Positions 28,280-36,670 of a stretch of 64,000 bases of DNA are shown one piece after another. This DNA is from Halomonas ramblicola. GTDB lineage: Bacteria; Pseudomonadota; Gammaproteobacteria; Pseudomonadales; Halomonadaceae. The notes under the pieces were generated by a model. The model worked only from the letters and a program-made list of their open reading frames with translations. It did not search any database and had not been told where the DNA came from. The translations under genes and the position numbers were made by a program. The DNA lies in assembly GCF_030409215.1 (NCBI RefSeq), contig NZ_JAUFPL010000001.1:1-64000 (forward strand), read 5' to 3'. The stretch's first letter is position 1. The number at the start of each line of letters is the position of its first letter.

Positions 28280-29403
28280 GAGCCCGGCAGGCAGCGGCCG
28301 TCACCGAGCCCTCCGCCCGCCGCGGCGGGTGGCGCGACCTGCGCCGCCTGCTGCTCTACACGGTCAAGCGGCTGCTGGCGCTGTTCGTCACCGTGCTGGT
28401 CGGGGTCTACCTGACCATCCTCATCGCCAACATGGGGGGCCAGGTGGACGAGCTGCGCCGCGTGCAGATCCGCAGCGAAGCCGCCGAGGCCGTGCGGGCC
28501 GACCCCGCCTTCCAGGACATGCCCGCCGAGGAGCGCAATGCCCTGATCGAACGGCAGGTGGCGCTCGAGGTGGAGCGGCTGCGCCTCGACGAGCCCTTCC
28601 TGGTGCGCAGCGTCGACTACCTGCAGCAGGCGCTGCGCCTCGACCTGGGGCGTGCCGAGCAGATGCACAGCGACCGGGGGTCCCGCGACGTCTACGACAT
28701 CATCGTCGAGCGCCTGCCGGCGACCCTGCTGCTGTTCGGCACCGCCAACCTGCTGGTCTTCTTCGTCTCGGTGTTCGTGGCGCTGTTCCTGTCGCGGCGC
28801 TACGGCAGCGCGCTGGACCGCAGCGTGGTCGCCCTGGCCCCGACCTCGGCGGCGCCGGGCTGGTTCTACGGCATCTTCCTGATCCTGGTCTTCGCCTTCG
28901 TGGCGCCGCTGCTGCCCGCCGGCGGCATGGTGGCCGTACCGCCCCCGGAAGACGGCTGGGCCTACGGCGCCAGTGTGGTGCGCCACATGCTGCTGCCGGT
29001 GGCGGCCATGTTCCTGTCGCAGATCTTCATCTCCATCTACTCCTGGCGCACCTTCTTCCTGATCCACTCCAGCGAGGACTACGTGGAGATGGCCCGCGCC
29101 AAGGGGCTGCCGTCGCAGCTCATCGAGCGGCGCTACATCCTGCGCCCGACCCTGTCGCCGATCGTCACCAGCTTCCTGCTGATGCTGATCGGGCTGTGGA
29201 GCGGCGCCATCATCCTCGAGCAGGTGTTCAACTGGCCGGGGCTCGGCTCGCTGCTCTTCCAGGCCATCGGCTACCGCGACACCCCGGTGATCATCGGCGG
29301 CGTGGTGATCTTCGCCTACCTGCTGGCCGCGACGGTGTTCCTGCTCGACATCCTCTACGCGCTGCTCGACCCGCGGGTGCGCCTGGAAGGAGGACAGCGA
29401 TGA
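28276..29403 (+). CDS. ABC transporter permease, DppB/OppB-type
   Basis: A 375-residue inner-membrane permease. The first transmembrane helix (RLLALFVTVLVGVYLTILIA) is followed by a periplasmic loop with a heptad-rich region, then five more helices. The EAA loop that contacts the ATPase reads EDYVEMARAKGLPSQLIERR. It overlaps the binding-protein stop by ATGA and the next permease by ATGA. Together with the second permease it forms the channel of the importer. Confidence 0.9.
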   Translation: MRARQAAAVTEPSARRGGWRDLRRLLLYTVKRLLALFVTVLVGVYLTILIANMGGQVDELRRVQIRSEAAEAVRADPAFQDMPAEERNALIERQVALEVERLRLDEPFLVRSVDYLQQALRLDLGRAEQMHSDRGSRDVYDIIVERLPATLLLFGTANLLVFFVSVFVALFLSRRYGSALDRSVVALAPTSAAPGWFYGIFLILVFAFVAPLLPAGGMVAVPPPEDGWAYGASVVRHMLLPVAAMFLSQIFISIYSWRTFFLIHSSEDYVEMARAKGLPSQLIERRYILRPTLSPIVTSFLLMLIGLWSGAIILEQVFNWPGLGSLLFQAIGYRDTPVIIGGVVIFAYLLAATVFLLDILYALLDPRVRLEGGQR

Positions 29404-30752
29404 GCGGCGCACGCTGGCGGGAGGGGTGGCGGGAACTGCGCCGCTACCCCTCCGCGCTGCTGGGGCTCGCGATCATCGCCGCGCTGGTGGCGCTGGCGCT
29501 CTACACGCCGATCGCCATCCCCTACGGCGAGGCGCTGGCCAAGTGGCGCGGCAGCGAGGCCTGGCAGGGCAACCCCGTCAATGCGGCCCCGCTGTGGCTC
29601 GACCGCCTCACCGGCGGCGAGGCGCCGCGCACCCTGGTCGTCGCAAGCGAGACGGCGCCGGTCGAGGAACGCGCCTTCGCGGGCGGGCGCCGCCTGCGGA
29701 TCCCGCTCGCCTTCGACTTCGATGCCGGCGATTTTCCCAGCGAACTGAACCTCTTCCTGCACGCCCCGGGCCATGAGCAGCCGCCCTTCGCGCGGCTGAG
29801 CTGGCAGACGCCCGACGGGCGCGAGTTGGCGCTGGGCGGGTATCGCATCGGCGCGCGGGAGCGCATCTCGCTGTCCCAGGACCGGGCGCTGGAGCGTCGC
29901 CTGGGCGGGCTGGTGCCGCACATCGGGCTGCTGGCCGAGCCGGGCACGGCGGAGGGTCCCGACGCCGAGCCGCGGGTGCTGCCCGGCCGCTATACGCTGC
30001 TGCTCGACGTGCTGGTCTTCGACGAGGAAGCGGCCTTCGACGCCGAGCTGGTACTCTACGGCCGGGTGCACGGCATCGCCGGCACCGACCACCAGCGCCG
30101 TGATCTCAGCCTGGCGCTGATGTGGGGCACGCCGGTGGCGCTCGCCTTCGGCCTGCTGGCGGCCGTGGGCACCACCGTCACCACCCTGGTGATCGCCGCG
30201 GTGGGGGTGTGGTATCGCGGCTGGGTCGACGCCACCATCCAGCGGCTCACCGAGGTCAACATGATCCTGCCGATCCTGCCCATCCTGGTGATGGTCGGCA
30301 CCCTCTACTCGACCAGCATCTGGCTGATGCTCGGCGTGGTGGTGGTGCTGGGCATCTTCAGCGCCGGCATCAAGATGTACCGGGCGATGCTGCTGCCGAT
30401 CCGCGAGGCGCCCTACATCGAGGCGGCCCAGGCCTACGGGGCGAGCAATGGGCGCATCGTGCTGCGCTACCTGATCCCGCGCATCCTGCCGGTGTTGATC
30501 CCCACCTTCGTTACCCTGATTCCCACCTTCGTGTTCCTGGAGGCGTCGCTGGCGGTGCTGGGCCTGGGCGACCCGCTGCTGCCCACCTGGGGCAAGGTGC
30601 TCAACGATGCCCAGTCCCAGAGCGCGCTCTACAACGGCTACTACTACTGGGTGGTGTCGCCGGCGGTGCTGCTGATGCTGACCGGGCTGGGCTTCGCCAT
30701 GCTCGGCTTCGCGCTGGACCGTGTCTTCAACCCGCGGCTGAGGAGCCTGTGA
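29400..30752 (+). CDS. ABC transporter permease, DppC/OppC-type with large periplasmic insert
   Basis: A 450-residue permease; typical family members are about 300. After the first membrane helix (ALLGLAIIAALVALALYTPI, about 20-39) there is an insert of about 190 residues, largely hydrophilic, before the standard core begins (SLALMWGTPVALAFGLLAAV). The EAA loop is APYIEAAQAYGASNGRIVLR. The insert probably faces the periplasm and may dock the long binding protein. The gene overlaps both neighbours by stop/start codons. Confidence 0.88.
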   Translation: MSGARWREGWRELRRYPSALLGLAIIAALVALALYTPIAIPYGEALAKWRGSEAWQGNPVNAAPLWLDRLTGGEAPRTLVVASETAPVEERAFAGGRRLRIPLAFDFDAGDFPSELNLFLHAPGHEQPPFARLSWQTPDGRELALGGYRIGARERISLSQDRALERRLGGLVPHIGLLAEPGTAEGPDAEPRVLPGRYTLLLDVLVFDEEAAFDAELVLYGRVHGIAGTDHQRRDLSLALMWGTPVALAFGLLAAVGTTVTTLVIAAVGVWYRGWVDATIQRLTEVNMILPILPILVMVGTLYSTSIWLMLGVVVVLGIFSAGIKMYRAMLLPIREAPYIEAAQAYGASNGRIVLRYLIPRILPVLIPTFVTLIPTFVFLEASLAVLGLGDPLLPTWGKVLNDAQSQSALYNGYYYWVVSPAVLLMLTGLGFAMLGFALDRVFNPRLRSL

Positions 30753-31738
30753 TGCGCGACCGGACGCTGCTGCGCGTGGAGGCGCTGGAGCTGCACTACC
30801 AGACGCGGCGGGGGGCGGTGCATGCCGTCGACGGCGTGAGCTTCGACCTGTGCCAGGGCGAGGCGCTGGTGGTGCTCGGCGAATCCGGCTGCGGCAAGAG
30901 CTCGCTGGCCAAGGCGCTGATGCGCCTGCTGCCGCGCAACGTCCACCACACGGCGGGGCGGGTCACCCTGGACGGCATCGACATCATGACGCTGCCCGAC
31001 GAGCGCTTCCGCCGCGAGGTGCAGTGGTCGCGCATGGCGCTGGTGATGCAGGCCTCGATGAACGCCCTCAATCCGGTGGTGCGGGTCGGCGAGCAGGTCG
31101 CCGAGCCGTTGCGGGTGCTGCGCGGCTGGCCCCGGGGGAAGGCCCTGGCGAGGGCCGCGGAGGTGTTCGAGCTGGTGGGGGTGTCCACGGACTTCCTGGC
31201 CCGCTACCCCTTCGAGCTCTCCGGCGGCATGCGCCAGCGCGCCGTGCTGGCCATGGCGCTGGTCGCCGAGCCGGCGCTGGTGATCCTCGACGAGCCCACC
31301 TCGGCGCTCGACGTGCTCACCCAGGCGAGCATCATGAACGCCCTGAAGCGGGTCAAGCGCGAGCTGGGCACCAGCTTCATCCTGATCACCCACGACGTGG
31401 CCACCTCCAGCGAGCTGGGGGACCGGGTGGCGCTGATGTATGCCGGCCAGTTCGTCGAGGTGGCCGACGCCGCGCGCTTCTTCACCGCCCCGGCGCACCC
31501 CTATTCGCAGATGCTGATGGCCAGCGTGCCGCGCCTGCGCCAGCGGGCCCGCCCGGAGGCGATCCCCGGCGAGCCGCCGAGCCTGGCCGCCCCGCCCGGT
31601 GGCTGTCGCTACGCCGAACGCTGCCCGTATCGCTTCGCGCGCTGTGCCAAGGACCCGCCGGCCTTCCGGCTCGGCGAACGCCACCGGGCGCGCTGCTGGC
31701 TGCACGCCGACGACGCCCCGGCCGGAGGTGGCGCATGA
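30752..31738 (+). CDS. Peptide-type ABC transporter ATP-binding protein, DppD-like
   Basis: A 328-residue ATPase. Walker A is GESGCGKSS near residue 44, the signature LSGGMRQRAVLAMAL, Walker B ALVILDEPTSALD, and the H-loop ITHDVATSS. The C-terminal oligopeptide/dipeptide domain has the Cys-rich CRYAERCPYRFARC motif that binds an iron-sulfur cluster in DppD-type ATPases. The start ATG at 30752 shares one base with the preceding stop. Confidence 0.93.
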   Translation: MRDRTLLRVEALELHYQTRRGAVHAVDGVSFDLCQGEALVVLGESGCGKSSLAKALMRLLPRNVHHTAGRVTLDGIDIMTLPDERFRREVQWSRMALVMQASMNALNPVVRVGEQVAEPLRVLRGWPRGKALARAAEVFELVGVSTDFLARYPFELSGGMRQRAVLAMALVAEPALVILDEPTSALDVLTQASIMNALKRVKRELGTSFILITHDVATSSELGDRVALMYAGQFVEVADAARFFTAPAHPYSQMLMASVPRLRQRARPEAIPGEPPSLAAPPGGCRYAERCPYRFARCAKDPPAFRLGERHRARCWLHADDAPAGGGA

Positions 31739-32745
31739 GCTCGCCCGCCGACCTTCAGCCCGAGGATGCCAAGGCGCCGCTGATCGCCGCCCGCGACCTG
31801 CACACCTGGTTCGAGCTGCGCCGGTGGGGCTTTCTGCGCGTGGGCGCGGTGCGGGCGGTGGACGGGGTCGAGTTTGCCCTGGCGGCTGGCGAGGCGGTGG
31901 CCTTCGTCGGCGAGAGCGGCTGCGGCAAGAGCTCGCTGGCGCGGACCCTGCTCGGGCTGCACCGTCCCACCCGCGGCGAGGTGCGCTTCGCCGGCCGCTC
32001 GCTCGGCGACCTCGAGGGGCGCGCGCTCAAGGCGTACCGAGCCGAGGTGGGCTACGTGCAGCAGGATCCCTACGGGGCGCTGCCGCCCTTCCTGGACGTG
32101 CGGCGCATCCTCGCCGAGCCGCTGATCGTGCACGGGGTGCGCGACCGGGCCGAGCGTGAGCGGCGCATCCGCGCGGCCCTGGAGGAGGTGCGCCTGTCGC
32201 CGGCCGAGGCATACCTCGGCCAGTTCCCGCACATGCTCAGCGGCGGCCAGCAGCAGCGGGTGGTGATCGCCCGGGCGCTGATCCTCGCCCCGCGGCTGCT
32301 GATCGCCGACGAGCCGGTCTCGATGCTCGACGCTTCGGTGCGGGTGGAGATCCTCGAACTCCTGCGGCGCATCCAGCGCGAGCGAGGGCTGACCCTGGCC
32401 TTCATCACCCATGATCTCTCCACGGTGCGCCACTACGCCGAGCGGATCTTCGTGATGTACGCCGGGCGCGTGGTGGAGAGCGCCCCGGTGGACGACCTGC
32501 TCGATCACCCCCAGCACCCCTACACCCAGGCGCTGCTCGCCGCCATCGCCGACCCCGACGCCGCCAACGCCACCCGGCTGCGCGAGGTGCCCGCCGGCGA
32601 GCCCCCGAGCCTGCTGCATCCGCCGGCGGCCTGTCGCTTCCACCCGCGCTGCCCCCACTTCATGGCCGGGCTGTGCGACGTCGAGGATCCCCCCGACTTC
32701 GAGCCGCGCCGCGACCACCGCTCGGCCTGCTGGCTGCATCGCTGA
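31735..32745 (+). CDS. Peptide-type ABC transporter ATP-binding protein, DppF-like
   Basis: A 336-residue ATPase, second of the pair. Walker A GESGCGKSS, signature LSGGQQQRVVIARAL, Walker B LLIADEPVSMLD, H-loop ITHDLSTVRHYAER. The C-terminal Cys motif CRFHPRCPHFMAGLC is present. It overlaps the previous gene by ATGA and closes the operon. The N-terminal segment mentions a WGFLR stretch between strands, as in other DppF-like proteins. Confidence 0.93.
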   Translation: MSSPADLQPEDAKAPLIAARDLHTWFELRRWGFLRVGAVRAVDGVEFALAAGEAVAFVGESGCGKSSLARTLLGLHRPTRGEVRFAGRSLGDLEGRALKAYRAEVGYVQQDPYGALPPFLDVRRILAEPLIVHGVRDRAERERRIRAALEEVRLSPAEAYLGQFPHMLSGGQQQRVVIARALILAPRLLIADEPVSMLDASVRVEILELLRRIQRERGLTLAFITHDLSTVRHYAERIFVMYAGRVVESAPVDDLLDHPQHPYTQALLAAIADPDAANATRLREVPAGEPPSLLHPPAACRFHPRCPHFMAGLCDVEDPPDFEPRRDHRSACWLHR

Positions 32746-32918
32746 GCGGAGCTAGCGACTCATGCGTTCGCGGCCGGTGACTATGGAACTGATCACGCGA
32801 TTAATTTTGAATAGGCACTTATAGGACAAAACACGACGGCCCAACTTTTAGGACGTCGCTAGTTGGCCAGGAGCAGATGTTCAGTGAAAGCTGATATAAA
32901 ACAGGGGGAATCAGCCGG
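32746..32918. other. AT-rich intergenic region
   Basis: No coding sequence. CTAGCGAC near 32750 and its inverse GTCGCTAG near 32855 lie about 100 bp apart, but the flanks do not match, so I do not call a transposable element. The base composition drops sharply relative to the ABC operon and marks the start of the accessory stretch. Confidence 0.4.
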
Positions 32919-33317
32919 TCAGGCGTCTCTGCCTTGAGACTGAACATATAGCGTGAGTCCCTCCCGGCGCTGCACCATCAAAAGCTCGCCATCCTCCGGC
33001 ACATGATCGGGACAATACGCCTTCCATTGTTCCCCGTTGAGCGTTACCAACCCCGTCGCCATGCCGTCTCGAAGTTCGAAGCGGCCCCGAGCTCTGACCC
33101 GCTTTCCGATCGCGTCGTTCCTGAGCAGGTCCGGTCGCCGTTCCACATGCCGCTCATTGCTCCAGGCGGCGTACCAATCCGCCGCATAGCAGATGAGCAG
33201 GAATGCTGGCAAGAGAATCACGCCGCCCATCTGCAACGCAGGGACTTCTGAGAGCACCAGCGCGGCGGCCGCGCCGAGCACAACGACGAATGGGACGATG
33301 TTCAGGAGGAAGCGCAT
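32919..33317 (-). CDS. Small NfeD-like membrane protein
   Basis: A 132-residue protein with two N-terminal membrane helices (FLLNIVPFVVVLGAAAALVL and GGVILLPAFLLICYAA) and a C-terminal beta-rich domain (RVRARGRFELRDGMATGLVTLNG, then EDGELLMVQRREGLTLYVQ), the layout of short NfeD/OB-fold proteins. Such proteins usually partner stomatin-like proteins; none is adjacent here. The start at 33317 is chosen because the first helix begins at once; 33365 is an alternative. Confidence 0.65.
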   Translation of the reverse strand: MRFLLNIVPFVVVLGAAAALVLSEVPALQMGGVILLPAFLLICYAADWYAAWSNERHVERRPDLLRNDAIGKRVRARGRFELRDGMATGLVTLNGEQWKAYCPDHVPEDGELLMVQRREGLTLYVQSQGRDA

Positions 33318-33673
33318 TGCAATGCCACTCCGGCATGGTGACGCTGAACAATGATTAGACTGCATGCCTTCTTGTTGGTTTATCGTGCCTACGCATTCAA
33401 GACAATAAACGAGCGCAGATATCGACCATAACCCTATGAACATCCTGAAAATTAAATATGGTTTCCAGCATGATGCGGATGAACGCGCCGCAACATGTTG
33501 CGGGAGGTCAGACTTGGGTCGAAATCGACGAAGGGCTGGCCATGGTCCCGGTTCAGGGGCGAGCCTTGCCGGAACGAAGCCTGGGCGCCTGTCCTCATGA
33601 ATAGGCCGAGGTCACGCCACTGCTACACTTGAGTGGACGTCACAGTCATTGACTCCGTGCTGGGTAAGCCACG
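33318..33673. other. Intergenic region, no confident feature
   Basis: 356 bp between the NfeD-like gene and the BNR-repeat gene. A 43-codon plus-strand frame (beginning MRMNAPQHVAGGQTWVEIDE) is present but has no recognisable homology and no good ribosome site. I see no RNA gene or clear promoter. Confidence 0.4.
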
Positions 33674-35053
33674 ATGCAGGAGTGCCAGAACCCGCGTTGG
33701 GCGGTGGTTTCGTCTTCGCGTGGCCGGGGAACAGCGCCGGCCATCGCCGGCGCCGTGATCGCGCTGATGCTGGCGATCCTGGCGCCGGTGGCCGAGTCCA
33801 GGCAAGACACCGACATCAGCTGGCGTGATGTCCTGGAAGTGGCCTCCGGCGAGGCTCACATGGGCCCCTGGCGCATGAACGAATCGGATTTCCGCTATGT
33901 GGACGACGCTTCGGTCGCGTTGCGCGCGGACGGCATGGCAGCGGTCGTCTGGGTCGACCAGGCGCGGCAGAATGTGTTCTTGCAGCGCTACGGCCGCGAC
34001 GGAGAACCGCAACTCGAGGCTCCCACCAACGTATCGCGCAGCGCCAATACGTTCTCTTGGCTCCCGCGCGTGGTCATGGCCACCGATGAACCGGACAGCG
34101 TTTACGTGCTCTGGCAGGAGATCATCTTCTCTGGTGGCACTCACGGGGGCGAGATCCTGTTCGCTCGTTCGCCCAACGGCGGCGAGACGTTCAGCGCGCC
34201 GATCAATCTCTCCAACACGCAGAATGGCGCGGGCAAGGGACGACTGACCACCCGGCGCTGGGACAACGGCAGCCTGGATCTAGCGGAAGGGCCCGACGGA
34301 GAGCTCTGGGCGGCCTGGACGGAGTATGAAGGCAGGCTGCGGATCAGCCGTTCCCGCGATGGCGGTCACTCCTTCTCGGCGCCGCAGCACATCGCCGGTA
34401 GTGGCGATCTCCCCGCTCGCGCGCCGAGTATCGCCGTGGACGGCGACGGACGGATACATCTGGCATGGACCGTCGGCGAGGATCCGGCGGCCGACATTCG
34501 CTACACGGTTTCCGACAGCCGGGGCGAGTCGTTCGATCCGCCCCGTACCCTGGACGCGACCGGTGGCCATGCGGACGCGCCGAAACTCGCGGTGGGCGGC
34601 GACGGTATCGTGCACCTGGTGTACGCCGAAAGTCCGGATGGCCCCTGGCAACAGGCGCATATTCGCTACACGCGGGCACGCGCCGGCGAACGCTTCCGCG
34701 CACCGGAGGACATTTCCAGCGCGCATGCCGAACGGTTCGCCAGCGTCGGATTTCCGTCTCTGGCGGTTTCGGGCGCTGACCTGTATGTGCTCTGGGAGTT
34801 GTTCCCCCGTCCGGGCCACCGCTCCCGAGGGCTCGGCATGACGCATTCCACGGACAGTGGTGAGCACTTCGCTGCGCCGGAGATCGTGCCGCACAGCGGG
34901 GAGTCGGATCCGGGATTCAATGGCAGCCTGCAGGGGATGTTGATGCGCAAGCTTGCCGTCAACGATGCCGGGGACATTGCCGTGGTAAACAGTACCTTTC
35001 AGCCAGGCGAGACGAGTCTGGTACGGTTGATTCGCGGACACCTCGAACGCTGA
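33674..35053 (+). CDS. Secreted BNR/Asp-box repeat protein (sialidase-like propeller)
   Basis: A 459-residue protein. The N-terminal hydrophobic segment (AIAGAVIALMLAILAPVAES, about 24-43) is a signal peptide or anchor. At least four Asp-box-like turns recur: RSPNGGETFS, SRDGGHSFS, SDSRGESFD, STDSGEHFA, with a degenerate TRARAGERFR between, each followed by AP or PP. This is the repeat signature of six-bladed sialidase/neuraminidase-type propellers. The catalytic Arg triad of true sialidases cannot be confirmed by eye, so an exo-sialidase activity is not claimed. It begins the lower-GC accessory stretch and stands alone. Confidence 0.78.
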   Translation: MQECQNPRWAVVSSSRGRGTAPAIAGAVIALMLAILAPVAESRQDTDISWRDVLEVASGEAHMGPWRMNESDFRYVDDASVALRADGMAAVVWVDQARQNVFLQRYGRDGEPQLEAPTNVSRSANTFSWLPRVVMATDEPDSVYVLWQEIIFSGGTHGGEILFARSPNGGETFSAPINLSNTQNGAGKGRLTTRRWDNGSLDLAEGPDGELWAAWTEYEGRLRISRSRDGGHSFSAPQHIAGSGDLPARAPSIAVDGDGRIHLAWTVGEDPAADIRYTVSDSRGESFDPPRTLDATGGHADAPKLAVGGDGIVHLVYAESPDGPWQQAHIRYTRARAGERFRAPEDISSAHAERFASVGFPSLAVSGADLYVLWELFPRPGHRSRGLGMTHSTDSGEHFAAPEIVPHSGESDPGFNGSLQGMLMRKLAVNDAGDIAVVNSTFQPGETSLVRLIRGHLER

Positions 35054-35129
35054 CAGGATGCGACCGGCTCGAGCGCCGGAGTCATCGATCCCCCCCGCCC
35101 TGGCTGGCACGCCCAGAGCGAGCCTCGGT

Positions 35130-35282
35130 GGTCGACCTCAGCTCGTCCGAGTCCTGTCCCGGCGACAGCGTGAAGGTCAGCGGCCAACCATGCCGGTCAC
35201 AGAGCATGTGGATCTTGGTCGTCAGGCCGCCTCGACTCCGTCCCAGGGCATGGTCTAGGGGTTCTTCCTGTCCCCCATTCAT
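35130..35282 (-). pseudogene. IS5-family transposase remnant
   Basis: The minus strand encodes PLDHALGRSRGGLTTKIHML followed by CDRHGWPLTFTLSPGQ, the start of the DDE domain in IS5-group OrfB transposases. It is intact for about 40 codons and then degenerates into unrelated sequence. No inverted repeats or second part of the transposase are present, so it is a fossil. It lies between the BNR gene and the alpha/beta hydrolase, next to the compositional change. Confidence 0.8.
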
Positions 35283-35296
35283 AAGGAGCGTAGCTG

Positions 35297-36388
35297 ATGT
35301 CGGAACAGGTACTTCGTGCCGTCGTACTTATCCCGGGGCTACAACGTGTTGAGCGCTTTTCGCGCCGAGATTTACTGGCGGAGAACTTGGCCAATACCGA
35401 AATACGACCTATGCAGTCTCCAGAACCAGTGAAAGTAGGCGGGGAAGCGGGCCTACGGCTGATACCGCAAGCCCTGCGTGGCGCCACCCGGCCGGGGCCG
35501 AGCATCGATCTCTTCGAAGCTTACTGGGCGGACATGTTGCCTTCGTCGGCCGAGATGAGCCCTTGGCAACGGCTTGCCAGTGGATTCGAGCTGGTGTTCT
35601 TTTGGTTGATCTCTCGGGGCAATCTGTCAGCGTTGCGCCTATCTCCCACGATTGCGATCGGTCTCGTGGCAGGAGGCATTTTGCTGGTGCTTTGGTACGT
35701 GTCTTTGACAGTGATCGTGGCAGCGGCACTGCGCGCTGCACCTGAGCCAGCGTTTCTAGCATCTGTACCTGCCCTACGTTCTTTGTTCGCCTGGTTTATG
35801 GATGTCACGGCTTGGGTAGAGGCGACAGCGCCATACTTCATTTTGTCCCTCTTGCTGTCAGCCTTCCGGGCGGATGAGCTGGCCCAAATGGCCATGTTTT
35901 CAAAGGAGTACCTGGAGAATCGGCGGCGTGAAACTCAGGCGGGGCTGCGCGAGCGTGTGCGACGCAGGGTGGCTGAAACCATCGATCAAGTGTTGGCCGA
36001 ACCCTATGATGAGGTTTTCATCGTCGCTCACAGCTTTGGCTCGATCGTTGCGATTGATCTGCTCGCCGATTGGCCACACCCCGCCGACCGTGACCGAATC
36101 CACCTATTCACACTCGGCTCTCCTGAAGCAGTCCTTTCCTGCCGCTCGAAGTGGCTGGCCGGCGAACGCGAACAGCTGTTCCAGCATGCGCCCTCTGCTT
36201 GGGTCGACTTCCACAGTCCTTCCGATTGGTTGTGCAAAGCGGTCACCGACCATGCGCGGCATTACCCTGGAAGCAGCCATCGCCTCTGGTTCAACAGGCC
36301 TCTAGCCGAAAGGGTGACCGGCCGGACGCACATGGCGTATTACTTCGATCCCCAGGTGTTGCAAGCACTGACGGCCGATCGCGACTAG
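35297..36388 (+). CDS. Membrane-associated alpha/beta hydrolase-like protein of unknown function
   Basis: A 363-residue protein. It opens with RAVVLIPGLQRVERFSRRDL, the HG-like beginning of a lipase/esterase fold, then an inserted membrane region with hydrophobic stretches (IAIGLVAGGILLVLWYVSLT and a second near ATAPYFILSLLLSAF). The nucleophile elbow follows: VFIVAHSFGSIVAIDLL with Ser246, and ending HMAYYF supplies a plausible His. Base composition and codon use are less GC-rich than the flanks, suggesting transfer. No operon partners are seen. The IS remnant is just upstream and leaves little room for a promoter. Confidence 0.7.
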   Translation: MSEQVLRAVVLIPGLQRVERFSRRDLLAENLANTEIRPMQSPEPVKVGGEAGLRLIPQALRGATRPGPSIDLFEAYWADMLPSSAEMSPWQRLASGFELVFFWLISRGNLSALRLSPTIAIGLVAGGILLVLWYVSLTVIVAAALRAAPEPAFLASVPALRSLFAWFMDVTAWVEATAPYFILSLLLSAFRADELAQMAMFSKEYLENRRRETQAGLRERVRRRVAETIDQVLAEPYDEVFIVAHSFGSIVAIDLLADWPHPADRDRIHLFTLGSPEAVLSCRSKWLAGEREQLFQHAPSAWVDFHSPSDWLCKAVTDHARHYPGSSHRLWFNRPLAERVTGRTHMAYYFDPQVLQALTADRD

Positions 36389-36670
36389 ACTTGAGCATTG
36401 CTCCTGCCCTACATGCTGCATTCCGCTTCGGAAAAGCTGAACAATGCTGTTCGGTGTAGCCGAGTGGCAAAAGTGGCACGATCAACGTTTGGACAATTAA
36501 CCAAGAGCTGGGCGATTGCCGCCACACCACCAGCTAGAACCCGCACTAGGACATGGCTACCATTGGGGCGGCATTCACGAACAGAAGCACCAAATTCTGC
36601 ACTCCCACCTAGACCGCAATGGCCCAAAATCCGGTGGAAGTGCAGACTTCTGCGCAGATGGTACCTCAGA
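36389..36670. other. Intergenic region, no confident feature
   Basis: 282 bp between convergent genes. A plus-strand frame contains HGYHWGGIHEQKHQILHSHL, which looks protein-like, but it has no start context and I cannot match it to a family. It may be a gene fragment left by rearrangement. Confidence 0.35.

Noticed and set aside
32750..32862. MITE with 8 bp inverted ends
   Set aside because: Only CTAGCGAC matches; the adjacent bases differ, and no target duplication is visible.
33480..33611. Short plus-strand frame of 43 codons before the BNR gene
   Set aside because: No ribosome site, no recognisable family and no sign of conservation in the sequence itself.
33674..35053. Active sialidase
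   Set aside because: Asp-box repeats alone do not prove it; the arginine triad and the catalytic Tyr/Glu pair could not be placed.
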